From Coenobita brevimanus (taxonomy: Eukaryota > Arthropoda > Malacostraca > Decapoda > Coenobitidae): a stretch of 64,000 nucleotides of DNA. Position 1 is the first letter of the stretch, and the number at the start of each line of letters is the position of its first letter. The translations under genes and the position numbers were made by a program. This document shows, in pieces, positions 30,200-41,105 of this stretch. Under the pieces are notes generated by a model. It had not been told where the DNA came from. It saw only the letters and a list, made by a program, of their open reading frames with translations, and did no database searches. The stretch covers positions 7,363,001 through 7,427,000 of the forward strand of contig CM064713.1 of NCBI GenBank assembly GCA_032717465.1. The letters run 5' to 3'.

Positions 30200-33100
30200 C
30201 AATGGCGGGTGGTGAGGTTTGGCTCCTAGTGGGGGTTGAGGGTGAGGCGTAGGGACGACGGTTGGGTGGTCTGGCGTAGGAGACGGAGGAGCTGGTGTGT
30301 CGTCCTTATCCTGATGGTGGGGCGGTCGTGGGGGCGCCATAGTACTCTCTCAATCTTCATCTCTGGTGGTGGTGCTTGGTGCAGGGGCAGAAACTGTATG
30401 CTGGCGAGTGAGGAGATCTTGGGGTTTATATAGGGGATGGTTTGGTGGGAGGAGCGTTTTCCTTTGGGGAATTGGGAATTGGGAAGTTTCCACCTTGCTT
30501 GATGGAGGGGGAGGGTGATGGGGGTGGTGTCTGGGGGGAGGGTGGCATGTGTTGGGGAATGGGGAGCAAGATGGGGGGGAGATGGAGGTGTGGGGTGTAT
30601 CTAGATGGTGGGCGGGATAGGCGTCCTGATCTGGTGGTTGTGGTGGTGAGGGTGCGTGTAGATGGTAAAGGTGGGTGGACATGTGGTGGCATTGGGGTGT
30701 TAATGTGGTTGGTGTAGGTCGTGGGAGGTGGTGTGGTGCATCGTGTGTAGTGAGAGTGGTCAGTGGGTAAAGGGGGGGAAGAAGTGGTTGTGTGGGTGGT
30801 GTGTGCGAGAGGTGGTGTGGGCGCACGTGGTGGGCTGGAGGGTGGTGTGGCGGGAGGGGTAGTGCGTGGGGTGGGGTGAGGGGGCTGGGTGGTAGGACGC
30901 GGTGGTGCGATGGTGTTGGGCGTGAACTGTGTTGGCTGGCGAGGGATGGGCGGGGTGGTGGGTGCCATGGGTGGTGTTGGAGACGGGTGTGGAGGAGATG
31001 GTAGGGTGGGTGTAGGAGAGGCATGGAGAATTGTTGGTGGTGGGGGATCGGGGTCGTGGAGAAGGGGCGGTGTGTCGGAGGTTGGAGTGGGGGGAGGTGG
31101 CGTGACTGTAGGTGAGGTGGAGAGAGGGGGGTGAGAAGGAGTAGGAGTAGGAGTCCGGGGAGTAATTCTCGGAAGACCCTGCAGTGGTATGTGCGCGGTG
31201 GGAGGTGTGTGGTGCGCGCGTGAGTGTGGGGTCATTGTTGGAGGGTGGGAAGGGATGCACGTGTCTGTTTCGGTAGGTTCGTGGTTGTCCCTGGTGGCCA
31301 ATCGTGACTTGATAGGGGTTAAGGACTTTGATGATGGTGAAGGGACCGTCAAAACGGGGGGAGGTCTTGGTGAGGGTAGGCAGACGTGCCACGACGACAG
31401 AGTCTCCTGGGTTGTAGGGGTTGGAGGGGTTAGTGTCGGGTTGCAGGTCTTGTTGTGCTTGGAGGTGCTAGAGGCGCCGTTTGAGGTGGTGTAGGGGGTC
31501 GGTGGTGGAGGGTGGGGCGGGAGGTTGGAGGTGGGGTAGGAGGAGTGGGGCTTCCCCGAAAACTTGCTCGTGGGGGGTGATGCTGTCCTCTCTGGGGGAT
31601 GTGTTCAAACCCCATTGCACGATTTTGACGTGTGCCGGCCAATTGTCATTTTCCGTTTGTACAATTCTCATCCTTACTTGGTTTAGGAGGGATCTATGAC
31701 TCCTCTCGCAGATGCTGTTTCCCTGTGGCCAGTATGGAGATGAGTGGGAGATGTGGTAGCCAAATATTGATGCAACTTCCTCCCAGTTTGTTCCCGTAAA
31801 TTCTGGTGCGTTGTCTGAATGTAAGGCCTGTGGGATTCCGAAATAGAGGAAAACGTGGCGGACTAGGGCGTCAGCAACCAAGACGGCATTGTGGTCTTTA
31901 GCGGGGCAGGCGATGATGAAACTGGAGTAAACGTCTACGTAGGTGATGATGTAATTGTATCCCACTTTAGGTGTGAGGGGGCTGACGACATCGAGAGAGA
32001 GCAACTGCCATGGTTTTTGTGCGGTTAGTTTCCCTGCTGGGCCAGGTGTGCAAGTGATGTCTTTGCCCAAGGCATAGGCACGGCATGCTTGAACAATACT
32101 TTTGGCAATGGTGGAGGGGTTTGAGGTCCAATATATATAATTGAAAACTTGCAAAAGTTTCTTTGTACCGAGGTGGATGCCGTTGTTGGCGTGGAGGTGC
32201 AGCATTGCGTCGTTTGCAGTGGTCAGGACGAGGATGATGCGGCCCTCTGAGTTGAACAGGTGATCGCTGTGTCGGTGTAATTTGGCAAACGTTTGCTGCA
32301 AAATCCAGATGGGACATTCTTTATCCTGCCACATTTGAATCAGGTCAGGCTTGGGGCAGATAGCATTGATGGGTAGGCAGGAAAGGGCATCAGCGTTGGT
32401 GTGTAACTTTCTGGGCAAGTAGGATATTTCGAAATCGAATTCCTCTAACGCTTCTCGCCACTGGATGAGTCGGGCGTTGTTAGTATTGGACTGGCGTAGC
32501 CACTGGAGTGATTGGTGGTCGGTGATGACGACTACGTGGGTGCCGGAGATATATGACCGGAAGTAGTCTAACGCCCAGATGATTCTGGGGCACTCGCGCT
32601 TGGTGACTGTGTAATTACGTTCAGCCTGATTCAGGGTGTGGCTGGCACAGGCGATGATATGTTCGCGCCCATCCTGCACTTGAGCAAGAACAGCCCCTAT
32701 GGCAATGAGGGAGACGTCGGTGTACAGACGAAAGGGAAGGTTGTAATCTGGAAAGGCTATGATGGGGGCTGAGATGAGTTTTGATTTGAGCTTGTTGAAT
32801 GCAGCTTTCTTTTCTTCGGTCCATACGAACGGTTCGCCCTTCTTTGTCTGGTCGTGGAGGGGCTTGGCGATATCGGCGAAGCCTTTCATGAAACGCCGGT
32901 AGTATGAAGTCAGGCCCAGGAAGGCATGGGTTTCGTGGACATTTTTAGGTAGAGGGATGTCAGCTATCGCGCGTAGTTTTTCTGGGTCAGGTGAGATGCC
33001 CTCGGCTCCGATCACGTGTCCTAGGAAAGAGACGGATCGCTCGGCTAGGACGCTTTTGGAAGGCTTGAGCTTTAGTCCAGCCTGGCGTATACGTAGGAAA

Positions 33101-34645
33101 AGTTGTTTGAGGCGGTGTAGGTGGTTGGCCCAGGTGCAGCTAAAGACAATGACGTCGTCGAGATACGCCAGGCAGATTTCTCAGGTTAGACCGCTCAGTA
33201 CAGACTCCATGAGGCGGGAGAATGTAGCTAGGGTGTTGCAGAGTCCGAAGGGAAGGAAGTTGAACTTGTAGTGTTTGCCATTTGAGGTTGAGAAAGCCGT
33301 CTTCTGTTTGTCTTCGGGATGAACGGGGACTTGCCAGTAACCTGACTGTAGGTCTAGCGTGGAGAACCAGGTTGAGCCGTGTAGGGAGTCAAGGGAATCG
33401 TCGATTCTAGGCAGGGACATGGCGTCCTTGGCAGTGACATCGTTGAGTTTGCGGTAATCCACACAGAACCGGATTGTTCCGTCTTTTTTTCTACCTAGTA
33501 CGACGGGGGAGGACCATGGGCTATTTGAGTTGGAAATGACACCGGCATCGAGCATGTCCTGGACCTGCTGGTCTTCTTCTGCCTGTTGTTTAGGGTTTTT
33601 GTGGCGTGATGGTTGGAGGATGGGTGGTCCGGTTGTGTGGATCTCATGGCTGAGATAAGTAGTGTGGCCGATGTCTGCAGGACCAGATGAGAAATGGTTT
33701 TGGAAGTCCAGGAGTAACTGTCAGAGGCTGTTAGTTTGGGAGGTAGATAGATGCAGAGGGAGAGTAGAAAGAGTGGGGTAGTTGGAGGGTGGTGTTTCAC
33801 AAGGCTCGGCTTCTTCCATGTCGCCTGCAATCATCCCTCGTGGTAGGGTTAGTGGTGTGGTAGCGAGGTTTGCGACACAGATAGTTCGGACATGGGGGGG
33901 GGGGAGGAAAGTCGGGGACACTAAACATGACGACAGGGGTCCGGTTGGTAGGGCGGGAAAGAAGAGGACCGAGGTACTGGAGGGTCTGTTTAGTTCTAAC
34001 CAAGCCTCGTGGTGGGGTGGAATGGTGATAGCGGTGATAGCGGCGGGCAAAGTTGGAGAGGAAGGTGGCATAGGATGGGTGGAATATGAGGATGGTGAGT
34101 TAGGAGATGAGGTGTGGTGTGATAACGGAGTGGAGTTACATGTGCAGATGGGTTGGGGAGGATGACTGTCAAGGGGTGGTGGTTTGCATGTGTTGTGTGG
34201 ATGGGTGGTGTTTTTTTGTTTTCCTTGGGGGCGTTGGGGGCTGGACTGAAGTGGAGTTGGCGCTGGTGACAATCAATGATGGTGTGTAGCTTTTGTAGGA
34301 GGTCCAACCCCAGGTATCTGTCGTATGCACGGCAGGTGGAGTCGAAGATGATGGAGGGATGCGTGGTGGATGCTTGTTGGTGGGTTTCGGTCCGCAGGGC
34401 CCGAGTTTCCCCACGGATCGGCAGGGGGCCATCCTCTGCATCTACAAGGTTGGCTGAGGTGGGGAGAAGTGGGCCAAAGGCAGAACTGTGGTGGGAGTAA
34501 AAGTGCGAATACAGGCATGACCTGGCAGCTCCCGTGTCCACCAGTAGTCTAGCCTTGACCCCGTTCAGGCATATTTTGTCATAGACTGGGGGTCTGTACT
34601 TGTACGAAGTGGCCCCCACCACCGTGGGGAGGTGCTGGGGCGGAC
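30200..34645 (-). pseudogene. pol: Pol and Pro-rich tail of GypA-2
   Basis: Protease at 34622-33996 (LLVDTGAARS, YLGLDLLQKL). RT N-terminal part at 33555-33181 (WSSPVVLGRKKDG, FCVDYRKLND). A TGA replaces Trp just before LAYLDDVIVF. The long frame 33015-31468 (515 codons) holds the RT thumb, RNase H (LYTDVSLIAIGAVLAQ) and most of integrase. All three catalytic acids are intact here (SLDVVSP, HSDNAPEF, ICERSHRS). A stop at 31468 precedes the tail, which is open at 31392-30760 (RFDGPFTIIKV and the Pro-rich part). The proline-rich stretch and the conserved tail reach the truncation at 30200. Confidence 0.87.
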
Positions 34646-34657
34646 CTAAAAATCCAT
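34620..34657 (-). promoter_or_regulatory. Probable -1 frameshift signal (GypA-2)
   Basis: ATGGATTTTTAGG at the gag end as in GypA-1 and GypB, with gag stop at 34646-34648. The downstream inverted repeat keeps pairing even though its bases differ (GCCCCAGCACC with GGTGGTGGGGG). Confidence 0.45.
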
Positions 34658-35790
34658 CTGCTGAGTGTTGTCTTCTTTGTCGGGCTGCTCGTCACTGGGT
34701 TCAGGGTAGATGATGGGCGGAGCATCGTCTTGTAGAGCATCGTCCTCTAGGGATGATACCTTCCTATGCCCCTGTGTGAGGGTCTTGCGTCGGTTCACCT
34801 TAAGCTGCTCTCTGATGTCGTGCAGTGGGCAGGTACGACTACAGGCAGTAAATTCCCAGGGGTTAATAGAGATCAGATTGAATTTTTCCCTGGAGTTGGG
34901 GCGTTTTCTCTGTGGGTGAGCCCTGGGAACGGTGATAGACGGCTATGTGGTGGGGTGGGTGGGCTGGGTGGGCGACGTCCTTGCCTTGGGTGGTGGGGTT
35001 TTGGTGGTGGGGAACTTGCTCACAGTGTGGATAGGTTGTGGCATAGGGCGGGCGGCGAGGAGCTGTCGGACGAGTTGTAGGTCACGATCCATGTCTCCTG
35101 AGGGATCATAGATAGTGAAGTGCTCCCGTACTGTGCTTGGGAGAATCCTCAGCAGGGTGTTAAAGGTGTGTTGATCCCGAGTGGCTGTGGTAGCTTCGGG
35201 ATAGGCGGCGCTGACGAGGCGCCTAGCCTGGACGAAAGTATCGTCGAGGCAGCTGTTGTAGGTGAGGGCGTCAAGTTGAGAGCGGGCGACAACTCTGCCC
35301 AGTGAAGGCGTCACTGCCTGTTTCGTCTATCTATCTATCTATTGCCTGACGCCTCAATCCCGTTTGGGGTGGCCACAAACAAATCGCCTCCAAGTCGCCC
35401 TGTCCCCCGCCATTTCACTGCCCTGCTCCCAACTCACCCCCCCCTCTCTCATATACCTCTCCACCCCATCCCTCCATCTCATCCTCGGTCTCCCCCTCCC
35501 TCTTCCACCCTCCACCTCACTCACATACACTCTCTTTGTCAGTCTTTCACCCTCCATCCTCTCCACATGGCCAAACCATGTGTGAAAATTGGTCCCATGT
35601 TAAGTCAGGGACGATTTTCGTTGCGATAGTGGCAATTATTTTGCCCAGGTTAGGTAGTGTGACAGCTATTTTCTCTGTCCGTGTCAAACCCAATGTCTAG
35701 GAGGGATTTTACCATATCCAAGTAAACATCAATGTCATATTGTTCAGGACTGAACTTCGGCAATTGGATGTGAGGTTTGGCTGTCATTGT
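34646..35790 (-). pseudogene. gag: Gag of GypA-2, disrupted
   Basis: Homologous to the intact gag at 6295-7203. The start codon region is kept (ETCTMTAKPHIQLPKF). A 2-base loss near 35665 shifts the frame, and an RTE fragment (35326-35577) splits the gene. Further changes near 34940 follow. The stretch 35314-34943 is open and contains SQLDALTYNSCLDDTF and LRILPSTVREHFTIYD. Confidence 0.85.
35326..35577 (-). mobile_element. RTE-3, 3' fragment of the RTE-like LINE
   Basis: About 250 bases identical in order to the 3' end of RTE-1/RTE-2: (TCTA)n tail at 35326-35341, then the C-terminal codons back to about MERMEG. Heavily 5'-truncated insertion in the GypA-2 gag. A few target bases appear lost at the junction. 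Confidence 0.88.
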
Positions 35791-35853
35791 GCAAGTTTCC
35801 CTTTTATGTTCCTCCGCGCTTTACTCCGATCCAGAACCACCGCTGGCCACCAG

Positions 35854-38007
35854 TGTTATGCGGGATGTTTTTAGTCCGACTCATCCTAAAAACTCCCGCG
35901 ACTGAGCGGTGTCTTCTTTCCGGACCGGAAATAAAGCACCCACAAAGGAACAGGGCATAAAAATTAGGCAGTACACCTTAACACATCTATTGTCTTAATC
36001 CAATACACTGTTGCAATATAAAAACAAAAGGTTACAGGATATAATGGAGACAGGTTCACAGAGTTAGCTTCTCAATATAATGTATCACACACAGCACAGG
36101 CAGAGATTGGAGATTTTCAGTTATGCATCGATGATGAGTTACAAATTCTCTATACCTGTATTATGTCCATAGGCAGAACTAGCATTTAATGGTCTAAACC
36201 AGATGCACTAGGGGTAAAGAGGGCCAGGGGTCGAGAGATTGAATATTACTATAACTTGTAGAGTGCGAGTTGCGACACTCGGGATAGTTACTTAGTCACG
36301 GAGACCCTGTTCACAGGTTTTTGGTTTTTCCTCGCACCCCACTGTTTCCTTGTCTCTGTGTCCCGTGTTTACTAGTCTTTTCTGTTCCGCCTGGGTATTT
36401 GTCTCACTGTGTGTCACTTATATTATTCTGGCCTTACTCTTTCACTGTCACTGTTCACTCCCGTCAGTGTGGTTTTTCAAGACACACGAGATGCGTTAAA
36501 GTCACTACTTGCCCTTGTTTCCTGGGCTTAACAGAGGAGGCGTCCGGGCGTGGGAGGGGACTCTACTGGGGAGCCCTCCTGCAGGAGACAGTGCACCACC
36601 CGCAGGGGTGTCACTGCCCGGGCCTTCTTCGTCATGGGGGTACAGGGAGGCTCTCCCGTCTGGGGGCCTCGACCTGAGAGGCCCTCGTGCTGGAGCCTCG
36701 TTGGTGGGGTGCAGGGAGGCCCTCCAATCTGGGGGCCTCGACATGAAGGGCGGCCCTCAGGGCTGGGGCCGAACAGCTGCAGGAGGCTGGCCTGTCGCCT
36801 TTTACTCCGGCCAGAGGGCCGTGGGGGAGTGGAGCCCAAGTGGCCTGGCTCTGGGGCCTGCCGGTCCGGTCTGGGAGCCCGGATACTGTGGCCGCCTGTA
36901 GGGTGGGGTGCCATCAGGGGCAGACTGCGGCACCTCTTCTATCTGGCGTCCGTCAGGGACCGGGACCAATCAGGGGTAGGTGACAGGACCGACACAGGGC
37001 CGCGCCACCACTCCAGCAGCACCTCCGGGGAACCACATCTGAAGGGAGTAAGTAAAGGGCATCCCACGCAGCCGAGAGGTGAATGGCTGGCCGCGCAAGG
37101 GACCTCCTTCTCTGGGAGGACCCCAGGAATCATGGATGAAGGGCATACAGTGGCCGCTCCTTCCCCCACACGTACAGTGGCCATTGTGGCAGTTCTGAAA
37201 TTCCGAAGGGCCACAGCTTAAGGGCGTACAGTGGCCGCTCCTTCCCCCACACGTACAGTGGCCGTTGTGGTGGTGCTGTTCCTGAAGGAGGAATAGGCAG
37301 ATGAGGGGCGTACAGTGGCTGCTCCCTCCTTGGCATGTACAGTGGCCATTACCGAGGGTCTGCCTGCCCAACGGGAAGTAACTGAAGGGCGTACAGTAGC
37401 CGCTCCTTCCCCGGCTCATACAGCGGCTGTTACCACAGTGTTACACCCGTAGGCAGAGGAGGTAGTGGACGAGGGGCGTACAGTGGCTGCTCCCTCCCCG
37501 ACACGTACAGTGGCCATTATCACAGTTCCACTCCTTCCTTTGCCAGTCAGAGTGCGTTCAATAGCTAACACTCCAAGGCCATCTCCAGATGTGGCTGTAG
37601 CTGAAGGGCGTACAGTGGCTGCTCCTTCCCCCACAAGTACAGTGGCCGTTGTGACGGCTCTATAGGGGGAAACAACTGAGGGGCGTACAGTGGCCTCTCC
37701 CTCCCCGGCACATACAGTGGCCGTTACCGCGGTGTTGTCTGGGACTTAATCTGGCTCAGTCCCACCCCGAACTTGGTGAAGGCTGCCACACCTGCGGGGT
37801 CGTGTCTTTTGCCGGCGTAGCTTCTGTCGGACCAGTTGGGTGACAGAGGGACTCAGGACAGGGGAGCACCGGCACTCTTCTTGCCCCGGGTCGACCTCTC
37901 GGTGATCCGGCCCTCCTTGGTGTCTTTCTGGGGTGGTGGTGAGGCGGCGGCTCGGTGGTAGGGTAGGGGGTGGCAGGGTGGTCGGTCTGGCGGCGGCGGG
38001 TATTTTA
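35854..38007 (-). repeat. GypA-2 5' LTR
   Basis: 2154 bases, plus strand TGTTATGC to TATTTTA. It contains the TACAGTGG array (37140-37735) and the hairpin at 35860-35899. The LTR frame seen in other copies is broken: the start reads ATA instead of ATG and an early stop follows. Pieces remain open at 37416-37634 (TVRVGEGAATVRPS) and 36528-36914 (RSKRRQASLLQLFGPSP). Confidence 0.9.
35860..35899. other. Conserved LTR-end hairpin (GypA-2)
   Basis: GTTTTTAG / CTAAAAAC, extended outward by GCGGGA / TCCCGC with one bulged T. This gives a 14-bp stem. Confidence 0.72.
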
Positions 38008-38173
38008 ATTTTGTAAATGTGTGTTACGGCACATCACATGAATATAAAGTCTCTCTTATATTTTGTGACATGATATTTAGTTTGTAGTGCTTGTTATAGT
38101 TTGCATTTTATTAAGTAAGAAATTTGTGCTTCAACTAAGGTAAATAAGAAAACTTTGCGTGTATTCAGTTTAT
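38008..38173. other. Short AT-rich flank
   Basis: 166 bases between the GypA-2 LTR and the SINE. No feature recognised. Confidence 0.4.
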
Positions 38174-38517
38174 GGGGGAGGCGGTGGCTCAATCGGTAGA
38201 GTAGTGGTCTGCAGTCCTAACGGACCCGGGTTCAAATCCCGGCTGGGGCAGGGAACAGTTTAAGGATTTGAATTTCATTAAATAAGGCTTTACTGATCTA
38301 CCAGAAGACCCGCCGACATGTCGTAAAAATAACCCCGCTAATACCAATACACCAGTACTGTATGAGACAGCCCTAGCATGTATTCAATATGGACGGTGGG
38401 TGTAAGCGCCGAAGTGGTAACATGTAGAGGTGTATGGTATGTAGGAGGACTGCTGGGCCTTGATAGCAGTCTGTGAAGCCTATGCCCAGAAGTCGGACAC
38501 ATAAAAAAAAAAAAAAA
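38174..38517 (+). mobile_element. tRNA-derived SINE, complete
   Basis: The tRNA-like head at 38174-38250 has a fitting A box (TGGCTCAATCGG, 38185) and B box (GGTTCAAATCC, 38229). These form an internal RNA polymerase III promoter. A TCTGCAGTC segment resembles the anticodon loop of tRNA-Cys(GCA). The body (38251-38502) and a 15-base A tail follow. The body is the same as 26928-27176. Confidence 0.85.
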
Positions 38518-39770
38518 TGTGTACGATCTCTTTGTATGGGTACAAAGACTTTGTTGTTTTAGCGGTCTAGGCCGCTAGAGGGCAGAGGCAGACCATCCGC
38601 CTAATTGGAAAGAAGTGTGTAAGGGACTCCGTAATTTTCTGGGGATTAACCAGGGATTGAGAGGTGCCACAATCTGTAAGTACCGCATGTTAGTCCGTGA
38701 AGCATCTGTGTAACAGCTGATAGTGAGAAAACAGTGTTATATACTTTGCATTGGTGTAAACGTAAGGTTAAAGTAGATGAAATTCCTTTCAGTCGTACTG
38801 CTCAGGATAGGGGTCTGTGTATGGGCCGCCTCTCAAGGTGAGGGGAGGTGGACAAGATTTATGACCAGGGTTGCTACGTGAGAGGCCTCCGAGGGGAACG
38901 ACGGCGTAGGCAACATTATTTGTGATGAACATCCAATAAAGCAGACCCCGAGTACAAGACCAGGCGTTTTACAATCCCTACGTGTATGGATAACACCTTT
39001 GGACGTTACACGTCGAAGTATGAAGATTTGTTTCACGTAAGAAAATCGTCGCTCAAGGTGAGGTGTTTGATTTATGTGTTTTGGCCCCAGGACCGCCATT
39101 TTGTGTGGAGCCCCACCCAGTGTACCAGACTTTGGACCTACTGAACATCACAGGGGAAACGTTAACTGAGGAGCCAAGTGATATAACATCATTGGATTTA
39201 TAGTATTCATGTCTGAATGGCGCAGTTTGAAAATTTTTCCCAGTTTTAACTAGTGATAAATGAATAGAGTTTAGTGCTGGGAACGGAGGAATTCAAACTG
39301 CCATTGCATGGTAACAGCTATTCAGATATTAATGCATGTTGTACTGTAACATCATTGAGATACAACTTAGTATTGTTTGGTGTATGATTGCATGCCCAAA
39401 GAAAGAATACTCTGCAATAAAGACTGCTGTGTTTTGCTGTGCAGTAGTTGATATTGCTGTGTTGGATGCTGAGCAACAGTAAAGATCATTGTTAGAGTAA
39501 AATTGCAATGAATTGCCTTGAAGAGCTTTGTTATTTCATTTGCAGTATTGTTGTTGCTGTGCAGTACCATCTGAATTGCTGTTGTGAATTATAATTTGTG
39601 CGGTACTGAGTGCTATGACTGTTCAGTTATTTTGCCATTGGTTTAACTGTATGGTGATTTATTGATTGACATAGTTTGTTTGGGTTTCAGCAAAAGCATT
39701 TAGATATTGTTTCTGTAACTGTTGGCAAATTGTATTCAGTCTGTCATTTGTCTAGTACTGTAGAAGTAAA
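38518..39770 (+). other. Unassigned stretch before the BEL/Pao gag
   Basis: 1.25 kb without a convincing frame. It could hold the 5' LTR and leader of the BEL/Pao element: there is a possible start at TGTTGTTTTAGCGG (38550), an AATAAA at 38935, and a TGGCCCCAGGACCG that could be a primer site near 39081. Without the other LTR I cannot fix the borders. Confidence 0.35.
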
Positions 39771-41105
39771 ATGTCTGATAAGGAAGAAGAGCACGAGCTT
39801 CTCCACCTGCGGCAAATGTCAAGTTGCTCAGATGCTGCTGATAGTGATAACACTCTTGTCTCAGAGTCGGGTGAAAATACTAACAAAAATGTAAGGGAGC
39901 AGCATGAGTTGGACGCAGAGCATTTCGCAGCCCATGTAGGTAATCAAGAAAGTCGACAAGCAGATGACGAAGACGGTGTGGTGGAGAAGAGGATTCAGGC
40001 ACTGAAAGGTACGAGAGCCGGTAAATTAGGGGCATTAACGAAAAGACTCAAAAACTTGCAGTCACTCATTACGAATGATGATTCCGATGTTCAAGCAGTT
40101 AGGTTTGCAATCGATGATGTAGAAGCCTCTGTTCTAAATCCTGAGGAGTGTCATTTAAAGCTCAATGAAATCCTACACTCTCACCAGAATGAGGAGGAGC
40201 AGCATATGGCAGAATCATACCTTGAACTCGCTAGAAAAAGAGCTCATGAACATACAGGTCAAGCTAGGAGCTGATTGAGGCGAAAGGAAAATGCTGGGTC
40301 TAGTGTGATAGACCCAACGAGATCTGATAGAGTAAGTTCGAAGGCCTCAGGATCAAGGATTACGGTACTGTCGAAAAAAAACTCAAAGAATTTTTCATCT
40401 AAAAGGAGTGCTATGGCGCACAGAGCTGCACAGGAGGCCAAGCTTAAGAACGCCGAAGAGATTCTCCAAAATGAGCTGCGAGAACTTGAGTTAAAGGCAC
40501 AAGAACAAAGCACAGCGCGACAAATAGAGGAATCCAAGTTGAAATAAGAATATATGGCACTGCAAGGTGAAGCTACTGCGGCTGCCGCTGCCGAACAAGT
40601 TTGGGACGACTTTGAAGAAAGGAAGTCCGGGAGAACGGCTACAGAAATAAGAAAAATCGGAGCAAGGTTGAAACCAGCATTGAGAGCGTCCCATGGAACA
40701 ACCAGGTCTGGAGTTCAGCCAAGGATGACAGACCTGTGGTGAATGTGAGACTCGATCCTTACGCAAATCCATGGCATCCGGGTGTTGAGGAGTCTGATAA
40801 AGGCCCTAAAGTTGAGCCATGTCGGCCATCTAAACCTCCTGAGTTAATGACATCTTAAACAGAATATCGATGCCATAAGGAACCTCCTCCCAGGGAACCA
40901 TCCAAGAGAAGTGATGAATGTATTGACTCACAGGCAGTAAGCACGAAGCGTGATCGACCACATCTCACGGAAATGCATCATATACCACAGATAGAATTAC
41001 AGGCCTTTAATGGAAACCCGCTCGATTACTGGCGATTCATAAGTAACTTTGACGAATCTATTGGTAGTGTTTCAGTTAGTCCTGCAGTTAAGAAGAACCG
41101 ATTGT
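39771..41105 (+). pseudogene. gag: Gag of a BEL/Pao retrotransposon, truncated
   Basis: Starts at MSDKEEEHELLHL. The same frame continues with in-frame stops at 40272 and 40545 up to 40742; a frameshift leads to the last part. The N-terminal third is acidic. A coiled-coil, Glu/Ala-rich segment (EEILQNELRELELKAQEQS) lies near 40450-40540. The end at 40975-41105 reads HIPQIELQAFNGNPLDYWRF with FDESIGS, the pattern of the DUF1759 domain of BEL/Pao Gag. Everything further 3' is lost because RTE-M begins at 41106. Confidence 0.75.

Larger units (their letters stand above)
30200..38007 (-). mobile_element. GypA-2, gypsy retrotransposon, 3' end missing
   Basis: Minus-strand copy of the GypA subfamily: 5' LTR 38007-35854, gag, pol and the proline-rich tail, ending at 30200 where the errantivirus-like LTR abuts. 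The polypurine tract and 3' LTR are lost. On the 5' side the LTR meets ATTTTGTAAATG; the matching target duplication cannot be tested. Confidence 0.88.

Noticed and set aside
38174..38250. tRNA-Cys-like gene
   Set aside because: The A and B boxes fit, but the acceptor stem does not close well and the sequence continues into a repeated body with poly(A). It is the head of a SINE.
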